Source: Chlorophyllum brunneum (Eukaryota; Basidiomycota; Agaricomycetes; Agaricales; Agaricaceae). From it: DNA of 64,000 nt. The position numbers and the translations under genes are program-made. Below the pieces are notes generated by a model. It saw nothing but the letters and a program-made list of their open reading frames with translations, was not told where the DNA came from and searched no databases. Positions 22,305 to 33,833 of this stretch are shown in pieces (positions within the stretch are counted from its first letter, which is position 1; the number at the start of each line of letters is the position of its first letter). The stretch lies in NCBI GenBank assembly GCA_963576785.1, contig OY756139.1, forward strand, positions 3,968,001-4,032,000, read 5' to 3'.

Positions 22305-24462
22305 TCACAAACACAAGGGAGAACAACGAACAGTACTAGTATGTGGAGGGGCATTGCCCAGACACCACGGAAAAGATGGATTTTGAATGAAAACTACATA
22401 AAATAGTAGACGAGTGAGGAGTGAGAGAGATAGAGAAATGGAATTGAATTCCATAACTGGGAGAGCACAAGAAAAAAGAAATAGAGAGAAAGGACTCATG
22501 TGGGCACAGACCTGAACCTCTGAAGAACTTGACAATGATGATGTAATGGGGGTATTGAACCAGTGCAGATACGAGGGCAATCAGGTTCTGGAGGGAAGCT
22601 GAACATAGCAGGATTGCGACATAAGAAGTTGACAAACTTCTTGATGGTGTTGACACTGTAGTGGTGGTCAAAATGCTGACACTGGTAGAGGATGTGTGAC
22701 TTTGGACCAGTTGATTGTTGCAGTGGTGGCATGATAAATCCCCATTAGGGAAGAACCTAAGGTGGTATTCTCCAATCAGGATGTAACATAAAATGGCATA
22801 ACAAGCTCGTGCAAAGAGCTGAGGCTGGTATCCGCATTCTTGTATCCATGGACTGGAGTTGATATGCAATGGTAAGGCAGAGGCTCTATTCACTTGCACC
22901 AAAAGGTAGAGGAAGGAGCTACCACTGTATTTCTTGAACCCAAACATGGCCTGCCATGTGTGAATGGCGCATTTAGTGGACTTCTTTCATAAGAAGGTGA
23001 CGGAGTTAGGGATGCAGTGATTTTGCCTCCAGTTGGGCCAGGCAACTGTCTGTATCTGGTTGTGAGTGGCTTGTTGAATCCCGTACTTGCATTTGGACAG
23101 AGTATGGTAGAACAAAAGGTGGTGCAGGTCTGACTTACTGAACCAAGTCATGAGTGCCTTCGAGGTGAGGATAGACTGCCGCTGACAAGAATGCAGCAAG
23201 CAATCAAGAAGAAGCCTAGAGGCCATGAGGGAGTCAGTGAATACATGAATGTGTTCAACCTCCTCATAGTCATTGGTGGCAAGAGCCTTAGTGATGCCAA
23301 GGTATTGCACGACTAGTTTGGTGTCAGTGGATGTAGTTTCTCTGAGTCTCTTCATAGCTGAACTTCCTCCATCCAGATATCAAATGGTGGCTGCAGCCAT
23401 GTACTGGCTACCAAGCGGATTAGGGTTGGGATGGACCAAGCCATCCATGCCAATGATAATGGATTTGGGGTCCATCATTGCATTCATTGTTACATCATCC
23501 CAAAGTTGTTTCGAGAGGTGGGGGTTGTCCTGGTTGAATCCTATAAAAGATACATTAGTAGAGAAGTGGTCAAGTAACCTATGTCCAGGCCACAGAGTCT
23601 TAGAAACAGAGTTGAAAGATTCTACATAATGAATCTCGGGGGTGGGGTGGGAAATGTCCATCACAGCTCCGAGTGTCTTCTTCTTCTGAATCTCCATGAA
23701 ATTCTTGATGTGAAGTTGATGGGGGGAAGAATGATACTCTTTTGTCAATCTTGCTAGTACGTGTTCATCATCCAAAGTATGAATCTTCGATGTTTGTCAT
23801 TTGGCCAACTTGCAGAGATGTAGTTTGATGGGCATGAGCCCTGCAAGGGACTCGATGCCACTGGTGGGAGAAGTACAGAATACCCCAGTGATCCAAAGGG
23901 CTACTCTACGTTGCATTTTATTGAGGATTTCACAAGTTCCCTTAGTGCGGGATTGATCATGAAACCATAGTCAGTAACCGTATGTTGCTACCGGGACAAC
24001 ACACGATCTATAGAGTAGTCTCTTATTGCAGGGGGAAAGGCCACAAACAGAGTTGTCTAACACCTTCATTGCCTTGATAGACAATATAGCTTTGGCAGAA
24101 TAGTATAAGATGTGTTCTTTGAAAGAGAGCATCCTGTCAAAATAGAAACCGAGATAACACCAATGGGTCTTTGGTTTGAGGGGGGTATGACCTGTGAATG
24201 GGGGAGTTCCCAAGTTGATGGAAGGGTTGGAGTCCTGTCTTGCACAGGTAAAGTGGAAGACTTCAGACTTGCTGTGTTTGATAACAAGACCAAAATTGCT
24301 CATGAGGCATTCTATCTCACTATACATGTGTTGTAAGATCTCGACATTGCTTTTGAGAGTGGGGAATTGGGTGATGAGGGTACCATCATCAACAGAAGAT
24401 AAGATGTCAAAATCCCATTTGTCACAATGAACTTCCATTCGAACATCAAATATTCAGAGGAG
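22305..24462 (-). pseudogene. Composite 1 LINE part: ORF2 from RT palm to C-terminus
   Basis: Only the 3' half of ORF2 is present, from just upstream of the catalytic box (WDFDILSSVDDGTLIT, both Asp present, about 24385). It continues through the RT thumb (SFKEHILYYSAKAI, GLSPCNKRLLYRSCVVPVATYGY), RNase H (IIIGMDGLVHPNPNPL, HIHVFTDSLMASRLLLDC) and the region WQAMFGFKKYSGSSFLYL. Frames are broken at about 23970, 23800, 23376, 22987 and 22700. The Cys/His finger and 3' UTR follow to the poly(A). The endonuclease is absent because the cDNA switched to module H. Confidence 0.85.
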
Positions 24463-24876
24463 CTCAACCAAGGGGCCCTTGCAGACTAATGCCCTTACCC
24501 CCTGAAGGTGGCATCGCAGTATCAACTTAAGCAGGTACACTTGGCTTCTCTCTGAGACCCACTGACAGAGGATTTAGACCTCTCCGGCCAGGCTGCACAT
24601 TCTCTGCATGGTCCGCCATGGCCCACCAGTGGTTCCAAGGTCTCACTCCTGGCTGGCTTCCCGTGCCCCAGCACCCACTTCACTATGCCCATAGGGCATG
24701 GATCCATGTGTTAATGGTGTCTGGGGTCTCTGTCTTGCAGGGGCTGCTACCAGGGAGGTGATTGCACCTTGTTTACAAAGCAAATCCATGGAATGCCTTG
24801 CAGCACCCATGTGGAATAGCACCCTGGAGTTTGAGTAATCCCTACTAATGTCTAGCACAGCCAGAGGGGGTTGTCT
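24463..24876 (-). other. Module H copy 1, segment nearest the LINE
   Basis: The first of three pieces of the H module in composite 1. It starts at the plus-strand motif CTCAACCAAGGGGC and is about 90% identical to 32498-32905 by eye. It is split here by LINE L5, whose target duplication AGAGGGGGTTGTCT is at 24863-24876 and 27183-27196. No known protein or RNA family was recognised. Confidence 0.75.
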
Positions 24877-24884
24877 CTCTTGCA

Positions 24885-25640
24885 GGGCTCATGCCCATCA
24901 AACTCCATCTCTGAAAGTTGGCTGAACAACAAACATCAAGGCTTTACACATTGGACAATGAACATGCTCTGGCAAGATTGACAAAAGAGTATCATTCTTC
25001 CCCACACCGACTTCATATCAAGAATTTCACAGAAATTCAGAAGAAGAAGACACTTGGAGCTGTGATGGACATTTTCTGCCCCACCCCCGAGACTCATTAT
25101 GTAGAACATTTTAACTCTGTTTCAAAAACTATCTGGCCCGGACGTAGGTTACTTGACTGCTTCCATACTAATATATCTTTTATAGGATTTAACCAGGATG
25201 ACCCCCACCTCTCAAAGACACTTTGGGATGATGTAACAATGAACACGACAATGGACTTCAAGTCCATCATTATTGGCATGGATGGCTTGGTCCACCCCAA
25301 CCCCAACCTGCTTGCTGGCCAGTTCATGGCAGCAGCCACTATTCGACACCTGGACGGAGGGAGCTCTATCATGAAGAGACTTGGAGGAACAATGTCAACT
25401 GACACAGAACTGGTGGCGCAATACTTAGGAATTACCAAAGTACTTGCCACTGATGACTATGACCAGGTTGAACACATCCATGTGTTCACCAACTCCCTTG
25501 CAGCCTTTCAGCTCCTGCTCAGCTGTTTACCACACTCCTGTCAGCAGCAGTCCATCCTCACCTCAAAGGCGCTCTTGACTTGGTTCAACAAGTCTGACTG
25601 ACACCGCCTCTTGTTTTATCACACTCCGTCGAAGTGCAAG
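24885..25640 (+). pseudogene. LINE L5 ORF2 remnant with RNase H
   Basis: A long open stretch (24918-25601) encodes the linker after RT (LYTLDNEHALARLTKEYHSS) and RNase H (IIIGMDGLVHPNPNLLAGQ, TMSTDTELVAQYLGITKVLA, EHIHVFTNSLAA). The catalytic Asp of HVFTDS is Asn here (HVFTNS). CAA at the KLAEQQ site, and CGA in SPHRLH, show the ancestral CGA at positions where L1 has TGA. Another ORF2 piece, the Cys/His finger (CDHCDNQMVQTRLHILYHC), resumes at 26391-26713. It is non-functional. Confidence 0.85.
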
Positions 25641-26214
25641 TGTTGAGGAAATGACCGTAACGAGTTGTTTGCTGGGGGCAGCAGTAAATGCAGTGGGAGA
25701 GAACATAGGGTCTACTTACCAATACAATATACTTCTATATGATACCTATAGAAAGGTAATTCAGATAGACAGATATGAGTTATAAAGAGGTCGGTGTCAG
25801 AGGTAGACAGGTCAAAGTCGAGGAGATCGAGACTGGTGTTGTACTGAAGAAGATAAGCGATGATGAAGAAGTTGTTCGATTGAACAAGATGCAGAACTTA
25901 GGTCTGCTACATGGGGTTTATATACATATTGTAACATAGGTGAGTCATACTACATAAAATACTAGTAATGCATAGATTGTTCCTTATGACTCTCTTTAAC
26001 TGTGGCATAGTGCCTGCGGAGTACTGTGGAACGTAGTATACTAGTCATTGGTACTATGTAGAATTATCTATCAAGTACTTATGACTCTCATCATATGCAG
26101 AGCAACTCATAGGAAGTTACTACGGAATTGAAGTTACTGGAAAGTAATGGATCAGTCTATTATTATCATAATGACTTCATAGTCTATTTCTAGAGTATGT
26201 CCGAAACTTCAACA
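25641..26214 (-). repeat. Solo LTR of Copia E in LINE L5
   Basis: The inverted copy (TGTTGAGGAAATGACC ... GAAACTTCAACA) is 574 bp. Flanking bases GCAAG and ATTTA do not match, so it did not arrive as a simple insertion at its present position. Its 8128-8253-equivalent patch matches copy 1 of the LTR, not copy 2. Confidence 0.88.
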
Positions 26215-26390
26215 ATTTATACTAACTACTTCTTTTCTATAAATACTACAGAGTATAGATAATGAGACTGGAACAGGTTTCACAATGTGAAACTGATAGA
26301 TATGAAACTCATCAAAGCTTAAGCTTTGACTTCCTAATACAGTCAGCTATTTATACTAACTACTTCTTTTCTATAAATACTACAGAGTAT
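26215..26390 (-). repeat. Rearranged fragment of the GyF LTR
   Basis: Two pieces of the GyF LTR promoter region in swapped order. TTATACTAACTACTTCTTTT-type sequence occurs twice (26219 and about 26347), once before and once after the AAAGCTTAAGCTTTG palindrome. It lies between the Copia E solo LTR and resumed LINE sequence. Confidence 0.7.
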
Positions 26391-27196
26391 TTGCAAGAGT
26401 ATGTCACACTATCCTATGCCATGCCCCAATTGGTGAATACCAACTTCGGTTCTTCCCCAATGAAGATTTATCTTGCGACCACTGCGACAATCAAATGGTC
26501 CAGACTAGGTTGCATATCCTCTATCATTGTAACAACTTCAATCATCACTTTGGTGTCGACACCATCAAGACACTCATCAACTTCTTGCATCGCAACCCTA
26601 TCACGTTCAGCTTCCCTCCAGAGCCTGATCACCCTTGTATCCACGTCAGTTCAATACCCCCGTTACATCATCGTCGTCAAGACCATCAGAGGTTCAGGTC
26701 CGCGCCTGCATGAGTCCTTTCTTCTTTTTTAATTTTTTCTTGTGCTCTCCCAGTTATGGACTTCTATTCCATTTCTCTATTTTCCCTTTCCTTGCTCGTC
26801 TACTATTTTATATAGTTTTCATTCAATATTCATCATTCCCATGGTGTCTGGGCAAAAGCCCCTCCACACACTAGTACTGTTTGTTGTTTCCCCTTGTGTT
26901 TGCGAGTCAATAGTCCCTTTCTATCAATTTCTCTCTTTCACTCTCTCTATATCTGCTCTCTTCCCCTTTTTTCTCTTGTTTCCACTAAACAACTTAGGTA
27001 CCAAACATCTCTCTAGTGTACGTGCTAGATGGCGTCAAGTCTCATGGGGTTAGTTTACGAATAGTCTACTTTCCTTGCTCCAAACATTCTGTATGTTCTG
27101 CCTTTGTATGTATGTACATGCGGACTGCAATTGAGCACCGCTATATAAATTGATGATTAAAAAAAATAAATAAATAAAAAAAAGAGGGGGTTGTCT

Positions 27197-27740
27197 ATGG
27201 ATCCACACCCTTGCAATATGACTGGAGGGGGGTAGCCTGTCCTTGCAGTCAGCTTGTTTTTTCCCCAAACCCCCTCTTATTGACTCCTATCCTTTCAGAC
27301 TCTCTCAGGCTCAGCTGGGCAGTTTTTCTCAATGCACCCCCAGCTGGGGAATGGGGCAGAATGAAGCCTCTCCTGTAGTTCCCATGTTGGAGTAGAGGCC
27401 TAGTTAGACTAGACTTGTACTGTAGCTCAGTCAAATAGACCAATGCTAGTCCCGCCATTGGGGAACTATGACACCATTTGGGAGTGCGCTGGGCCCCTCC
27501 GCTGCTAGAGGAGCCCTCAAAGTGAATGGGCAGAAGGCGACCAGCATGTCTAGTCTTTGACCCCCTTTGCCAAGGGGGCACCCCCTGCCATCCTGTACAA
27601 CCCAGTATCAACTCTTGTCTAGAGAAATCAACAGGCATACCCCATCATTAAGGCCCTTCACCAAGGGGCCACTCCCCCTGCTTGAACTAATTCTTGTCCA
27701 CCATATGATGGATCCCAACCTCTGTTCATGCATCCAAGAT

Positions 27741-27741
<1 letters not shown>
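27197..27741 (-). other. Module H copy 1, middle segment
   Basis: Matches 32905-33440 of copy 2. It ends at the composite 2 insertion, whose target duplication TGCATCCAAGATC is at 27729-27741 and 33630-33642. An open minus-strand frame (27249-27638) shares residues with the copy 2 frame (MAGLALVYLTELQYKSSLTR) but has no recognised domain. Confidence 0.75.
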
Positions 27742-27775
<34 letters not shown>

Positions 27776-28205
27776 ACAATTTATATAGCGGTGCTCAAAC
27801 GCAGTCTGCATGTACATATATACAAAGATAGAATGTACAGAATGTTCAGAGCAAGGAAAGTAGACTAAATGTACACTAACCCCACAAGACTCAACGCCAT
27901 CTAGTGCATACACTAGAGAGATGTTTGGTACCTAAGTTGAACAGAGTAAATATGATTAGAGGAATTCGGAGAGAGAGAGAGTGAGAGAGAGAAAATGATA
28001 GAAAAGAACTATTGACTCGCAAACACAAGGGAGAACAATGAACGGTACTAGCATGTGGGAGGGTTTTTGCCCAGACACCATGGGAATGATGATCATATGA
28101 ATGAAACTATATAAAATAGTAGACGAGCGAGGGAAGGAAAGAAAGAGAAATGGGGATGAAATCCATAACCGGGAGAGCATAAGAAAAAGGGAAAAAGAAA
28201 AGGAT

Positions 28206-31200
28206 TTATGCAGGTGCAGACCCAAACCTCTGATGGACTTGATGACGATGTAGCAGGGGTATTGAACCAGTGTGGAAGCGAGGGCAGTCAGGCTCTGGGG
28301 GGAAGCTGAACCTGGTAGAGTTATGACGCAAGAAGTTGACTAGTGTCTTGATTGTGTTGATGCCAAAGTGATGATCGAGGGTATTGCAACAATAGAGGAT
28401 GTGCGACCTAGTCTGGACCATTTGATTGGCACAGTGGTGGCAAGATAAATCCTCGTTGGGGAAGAACTGTAGTCAGTATTCACCAATTGGGGCATGGCAT
28501 AAGATGGCACGACACGCTCTTGTGAACAGCTGTGGCTGGTAACTGCATTCTCGTATCCAGGAACCGGATTTGATGTGCGATGGTAGAGCAGAGGCCCCAT
28601 TCGCTCGCACCGGGAGGTGAAGGAAGGAGCTACCACTGTATTTTTTGAATCCAAACATGGCTTGCCATGTGTGAATGGCTCGTTTGGCGGACTTCTTGCA
28701 TAAGTAGTCTATGGAGTTAGGGACTCAGTGATTTCGACCCCAGTTAGGCCAGGCAATTGTTTGGATCCAATCGTGAGTGGCTTTCTGTATTCCATATTTG
28801 CACTTCAATGGAGTGTGATAGAACGAAAGGTGGTATAGGTGAGACTTGTTGAACCAAGCCAGAAGTGCCTTCGATGTAAGGATGGACTGTCGCTGGCAGG
28901 AGTGTGGCGAGCAATCAAGTAGGAGCCGAGAGGCTGTGAGGGAGTTGGTGAACACATGAATGTGTTCCACTTGGTTGTAGTTGTTGGTGGCGAGTACCTT
29001 AGTAATTCCTAGGTATTGTGCAACCAGTTCTGTATCAGTCGACATTGTTCCTCTGAGCCTTTTCATGATAGACCTTCCTCCGTCTAAGTATCGAATAGTA
29101 GCCACCACTGTGAACTGGCTAGCAAGTGGGTTAGGGTTGGGGTGGACCGAGCCGTCCATGCCAATAATAATGGACTTGAAGTCCGTCGTTGCATTTGTCG
29201 TAACATTGTCCCAAAGTGTCTTCGAGAGATGGGGGTTGTCTTGGTTAAATCCTATAAAAGATACATTAGTAGGAAAATGGTCAAGTAACCTACGTCCGGG
29301 CCAGACAGATTTAGAAACAGAGTTAAAGTGTTCTATATACCGAGTCTTGGGGGTGGGGTGCGAAATATCCATCACAGCTCCAAGTGTCTTCTTCTTCTGA
29401 ATCTCCGTGAAATTCTTGATGTGAAGTCAGTGTGGGGAAAAATGATACTCTTTTGTCAATCTTGCCAATGCGTGTTCATTGTCCAATGTGTGGAGCCTCA
29501 ACGTTTGTCCTTTCGGAGATGGAGTTTGATGGGCATGAGCCCTGCAAGGGACTCGATGCCACTGGTGGGAGAAGTCCGGAAGGCTCCAGTAATCCAGAGC
29601 GCCGCACTTCTTTGCATTTTGTTGAGGATTTCACAGGTCCCTTTATTCCGTGACTTGTCATGAAACCAAAGTCGATATCCATATGTCGCCACTGGCATGA
29701 CACACAAACGGTATAATAATCTTTTATTGCTAGGGGACAATCCATGTACGGAGTTCCCTAACATTTTCATCGCCTTGATCATTGATATTGCCTTGGCAGA
29801 ATAGTATCAGACATGCTCCTTGAAGGTTAACGTTTGGTCGAAATAGAAACCGAGGTATTGCCAATGGGCTTTCAGCTTGAGAGGGGTGCGGCCAGTGAAT
29901 GGAGGGGATCCCAAGTCAATAGAGGGATTGGAGTCCTGTCTCGCATGTGTAAAGTGAAAGACTTCGGACTTACTGTGTTCAATTTCAAGGCCAAATTCAT
30001 TCATGAGCTGCTCCATTTCGTGGTACATGTGTTGGAGGATTTCAACATTTCGTTCAAGGGACGAAGATTGCACAACTAAGGTGCCATTATCTACAAAAGA
30101 AAGGACATCAAAGTCCCATCTGTCGCAGTGTTCCTCCATGCGTACGTCAAATATGTGAAGGAGGGGGGCGAGGTATAGGGCAGAGAGAATGGGACTAAGG
30201 GCTGAGCCTTGGCCCACTCCCACCACTGTGTCATATTCTGGGGAGCTTTCGTTGTTCCACTGGTAGGTAGTGCAGTGCTCTTTGAGATAGTTGTTGAAGA
30301 ACACTGCAACTTGGGGGGGAAATCCCTGTCAACCTAGTATATCGATAAGGAGGTTGTGGTTAAGGAAGGGGAAGAATTGGGCAACATCGAATGCGAGTAC
30401 TGATGTCTTCTTCTTCTTCGTCCAAGCTCCCTAGATAATGTGAGTTAGGAAGAGTCCTGCATCCTCAGTGGATCGTTGTTGGATGGCTCCTGGTGGAGAA
30501 CCTTGAATTTCACTGCCTCAGGTTGAAGTTGCTTGGCAAGCATCTTTTCTATTAACTTGCCAAGCATGTTGAGAAGGATGATCGGTCTGAACGCTTTCAG
30601 GGTAGAGTAGTCGGGTTTGTTAGGTTTGGGGATAATAACCGACGTTGACTTCTTGAAATGTGCAGGCCAATGTCCAAGTGTTAGGCATGCATGACTGATT
30701 CTGAGGAGGAGATCAGCGCAGGTGTCAATAGCGGCAATCTGTTTGAGGTGGGACCAGGAAATGTGGTCGGGGCCAGGGGCAGAAGAATTTGAGGTATCCT
30801 TGAGCGATTCCATCATCTCAAGAAGAGAGAAGTCCACCCAAGTCCTATTCTCCAACCCAATTGGTAGAGGAAGTTCGTCTAAGACAGCCACGTTAACTGG
30901 TCTGTTGTGGGCCGCATTGTAGTGTTGGTCAAGGGCCGTCCACAGGCTGTCCATAGTGAGACAGGGTCGGCCATTGTGGCAAATGGCTTCTGTAGCCAGG
31001 AGCGCGCATGCTTTGACCCATGGCATCAGATCCCATGGACATTTATTGTCGACTGAGATTTCTTGGATCTTCTTGTCAAAATACACTCTTTTCATTTTCC
31101 TTGTGGTCTTGCAAAAGGCATTCCATTTACGCTTGTTCTTGTGGTCTGCACAGTGAGTTGCAAGTGCAGTAGAGCACTTCTTGTTCCACCAGGTTTTGGA

Positions 31201-32235
31201 CCTAGTGGTGATCTTGGTTTTCTTTGCATTACGCTTCCAGGACCTGTCAAATAAGCCTCCCAAATCAGCATCAGCTCTCTCCAGTTCGTCCGCATCATTT
31301 ATCGGCCAGTTCTTGTTGTTAATTCCTTCCATGATATCTGTCAGGAATTTGGTTTCCTCTTCCGAGTCTTTGGGAATTGTCAATCTCTCAATGACAACTT
31401 CCATCTGTGGGATAGACAACCTGATTAGAAGGGGGGCGTGATCCGAGTTGTATCGATCACCTTCCTGGACAGCATGGATGGGGACATATGGTAACATTCC
31501 CAAAAAAAACAACAGATCTATGACTGTGTCTGGCAAATTGGGGTCTGAGGCGTAGCGAGTTGGTATGGCCACAGACAGAATTGACCTCTCTAAGTTGAGG
31601 GCTTCAGTGATCATGAGGAGACAGTCCACACTCGCCAGATGTTGGTCCGTTGAAGGGTCCCATCGCTCAGATCAAATGTTAATATCTCCACCTAGTAAGA
31701 GAAAGGGCGGAAGGTTGAAGAGGCGCTCCTCGAGGAAGTGGAGTGTGGTGTTACGGCTGTCATTGTAAACATTCAGCAGTAGTAGTTCTTCTCCTCCTGC
31801 ACAAAGAGAGATGCACAGGAGGTCTCGATGTTCAATAATATCCCTTCTGATGGAGGGTCGAAGTCACCTAAGTCTCTTGTGAGCAAATGCAAGGACTCGG
31901 GGAGTGGTACAGTGTTCCATGTTCACCGTCCGTTGAGGGTAATGGCGGCATCCAACTTGGAGGACTTCTTCAGTGATGATTGGATATGAAAGAAGCATCC
32001 AGTCCGGGTGGACTGGGCCCCCCACGAGGGGAGAGCCATCGTTAGATATGGGGGAAGGGATATCGCAGAGATATCTCCACGAGGGTTCTTGTATTAGGAG
32101 GAGGTCAACGTCACCTCTATGCGTGAGGACTGTCTCCATCACTCCATATGATCTTCCAACATTGTGAGAACAAACCTTTAACTCACTCAGAAGCAAGTGA
32201 GGAGGCCTGTCTTGATTGTCGGGTGTGTTATTCAT
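28206..32235 (-). pseudogene. LINE L6 ORF2 (endonuclease, RT, RNase H), degenerate
   Basis: The start is ATG 32235, overlapping the ORF1 stop as ATGA. Endonuclease: VCSHNVGRSYGVMETVLTHRG, LLIQEPSWRYL, YNSDHAPLLI. RT: SAPGPDHISWSHLKQ, RPIILLNMLGKLIEKMLAK, GVGQGSALSPILSALYLAPLL. The catalytic box is FVDN (codon at 30086-30088 AAT). RNase H: IIIGMDGSVHPNPNPLAS. The Cys/His finger ends near 28206. Stops or shifts lie near 31863, 31629, 30480, 30305, 29806, 29498, 28722 and 28473. It is dead, but every domain is still readable. Confidence 0.88.
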
Positions 32236-32497
32236 TTAGGGGGGTTAGTCTGGCTTCAACTAGCTGGGGATGATGAGGAGGGGGGCAGTGGGACTCCTTT
32301 GTTGGCTCTTAGTTCGAGCACTTTATTGGCATGCCAGTCGTGGTCAAATTGTTTCTTCTAGAATTGGCATTTATGGTCAGTAGCGAGGTGGTCCTTACCA
32401 CAGTTGGAGTATGTAGCCTTGTGGGGGCATGGTTCTCCAGAGGGGGTGGCCGCAATGGGTGGGTCTGCTTTGTCATTGCCCTTGCAGCAGTAGGCAA
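32236..32497 (-). pseudogene. LINE L6 ORF1, C-terminal end
   Basis: The last ~85 codons of ORF1 with one knuckle (YSNCGKDHLATDHKCQFW; the first Cys is changed to Tyr) and the tail before ORF2. The frame ends TGA, overlapping the ORF2 ATG. It is cut at 32497, the fusion point with module H. Confidence 0.72.
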
Positions 32498-33629
32498 CTC
32501 GACTAAGGGGCCCCTTGCAGACTAATGCCCTTACCCCCCAAAGGCAGTGTCGCAGTATCAACTTAAGCGGGTACACTCGGCTTCTCTCCGAGACCCACCG
32601 ACAGAGGATTTAGACCTCTCTGGCCAGGCCGCACATTCTCTGCACAGTCCGCCATGGCCCACCAGTGGTTCCAGGGTCCCACCCCCGGCTGGCTTCCCGT
32701 ACTCCAGCACCTACTTTGCTATGCCCATAGGGTGCAGATCCACGTGTTAATGGTGTCTGGGGTCTCTGTCTTGCAGGGGCTGCTACCAGGGAGGTGATCG
32801 CGCCTTGCTTACAAAGCAAATCCATGGAATGCCTTGCGGCACCCATGTGGAATAGTGCCCCAGAGTTTGAGTGATCCCTACTAACGTCCAACGCTGCCAG
32901 GGAAAGGTATACACATCCTAACTGCAGTTGGAGGGGGGTAGCCTGTCCTTGTGGTTGGCTTGTTTTTTCCCCTAACCCCCTCTTATTGACTCCTATCCTT
33001 TCGGACCCTCTCGGGCTTAGCTGGGCAGTTTTTCTCAATGCGCCCCCAGCTGGGGAATGGGGCAGAATGAAGCCTCTCCCGTAGTTCCCATGTTGGAGTA
33101 GACACCTAGTTAGACTAGACTTGTACTGCAGCTCAGTCAAATAGACCAACGCTAGTCCTGCCATTGGGGAACTACGACACCATTTTGGGAGCGCACTGGG
33201 TTCCTCCACTGCTAGAGGAACCCTCAAGGTGAACAGGCAGAAGGTGACCGGCATGCCCAGTCTTTGAGCCCCTTTTCCAAGGGGGCACCCCCTGCCGTCC
33301 TGTATAACCTGGTATCAACTCTTGTCTAGAGAAAGCGACAGGCATACCCCATCATTAAGGCCCTTTGCCAAGAGGCCACTCCCCCCGCTCAAACTAAATC
33401 TCGTCTACCATATAACGGATCCCAACCTCTGTTCGTGTGTCCAAGAGCGAGTGAGTATGCAGCGGCCAGCATACCCAGCCTTTAACCTCCTTCACCAAGG
33501 GAGTACTACACATCACCCTGTGTATAAGACAGTGCCAGGACCTAATGTCCAGCAAGAATAGGCTAGAAGCCCCCCACCAGAGAACTGTCCCAATTAGGAA
33601 GGTAGTGGTAAGAGGTCAAGAAGGGATGG
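32498..33629 (-). other. Module H copy 2, complete (1132 bp)
   Basis: An unknown module forming the 5' part of composite 2. Its sense (minus) strand begins CCATCCCTTCTTGACC at 33629 and ends GGGGCCCCTTAGTCGAG at 32498. GC content is higher than the LINE around it. A 214-codon minus-strand frame (32610-33254) contains blocks also open in copy 1 (LLQHGNYGRGFILPHSPAGG, FHMGAARHSMDLLCKQGAI), but nothing matches a protein I know. I cannot match it to rRNA, tRNA or snRNA. The equal endpoints of both copies suggest a discrete cellular or element RNA. Confidence 0.75.
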
Positions 33630-33642
33630 TGCATCCAAGATC

Positions 33643-33821
33643 GAGTGAGTATGCAGTGGCCAGCATATCTAGCCTTTAACCTCCTTTGCCAAGGGAGTAC
33701 TTCACATTGCCCTGTGTATAAGATAGTGCCAGGACCTAATGTCCAGCAAGAACAGGCCAGAACCCTCCCACCAGAGAACCATCCCAAATAGGAAGGTAGT
33801 GGTAAGAGGTGGTATGGTGAG
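33643..33821 (-). other. Module H copy 1, 5'-terminal segment
   Basis: Matches 33444-33629 of copy 2, so the two look like a 197-bp tandem repeat. They are in fact the 5' ends of two nested elements, separated by the composite 2 target duplication at 33630-33642. The 5' end of composite 1 is at 33821, directly before the second GTTCACTGGTTC. Confidence 0.8.
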
Positions 33822-33833
33822 GTTCACTGGTTC

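Larger units (their letters stand above)
24877..27182 (+). mobile_element. LINE L5, 5'-truncated, inserted in module H
   Basis: Plus strand. It starts inside ORF2 near the end of RT (LMPIKLHL) and ends with an A-rich tail (27159-27182). The 14-bp duplication AGAGGGGGTTGTCT lies at 24863-24876 and 27183-27196. It is a typical 5'-truncated LINE insertion. Its middle (25641-26390) is replaced by a Copia E solo LTR and a scrambled piece of GyF LTR, with about 270 bp of LINE lost. Confidence 0.9.
27742..33629 (-). mobile_element. Composite retrotransposon 2: LINE (L6) fused to module H
   Basis: Minus strand. A poly(T) of about 28 (from 27742) starts the LINE 3' end. ORF2 is 28206-32235 and the ORF1 tail reaches 32497. 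There the sequence switches to module H (32498-33629). The perfect 13-bp duplication TGCATCCAAGATC (27729-27741 and 33630-33642) encloses the whole composite. The H boundary next to the LINE (CTCGACTAAGGGGC) is the same as in composite 1, although the LINE breakpoint differs by about 2.3 kb of LINE sequence. Confidence 0.9.
22038..33821 (-). mobile_element. Composite retrotransposon 1: LINE 3' half fused to module H
   Basis: Minus strand. The LINE 3' part (22038-24462, poly(T) on the plus strand at 22038-22063) is joined at 24462/24463 to a ~1.14 kb non-LINE module H (24463-24876, 27197-27741 and 33643-33821). The whole unit is flanked by GTTCACTGGTTC at 22026-22037 and 33822-33833. That proves it integrated as one piece into Gypsy F2 gag. 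LINE L5 and composite 2 were later inserted inside H. The structure resembles MINE (WEIRD plus MGL) composites of Magnaporthe. Confidence 0.88.

Noticed and set aside
32610..33254. A 214-codon minus-strand frame in module H as a real gene
   Set aside because: No domain, no copy of known length, Arg/Gly/Pro-rich composition from GC-rich DNA. The frame in copy 1 is broken. Kept only as a note under module H.
33444..33821. A ~197-bp tandem repeat (LINE monomer-like promoter)
   Set aside because: The two units are the 5' ends of two nested composites. The composite 2 target duplication (33630-33642) lies exactly between them.
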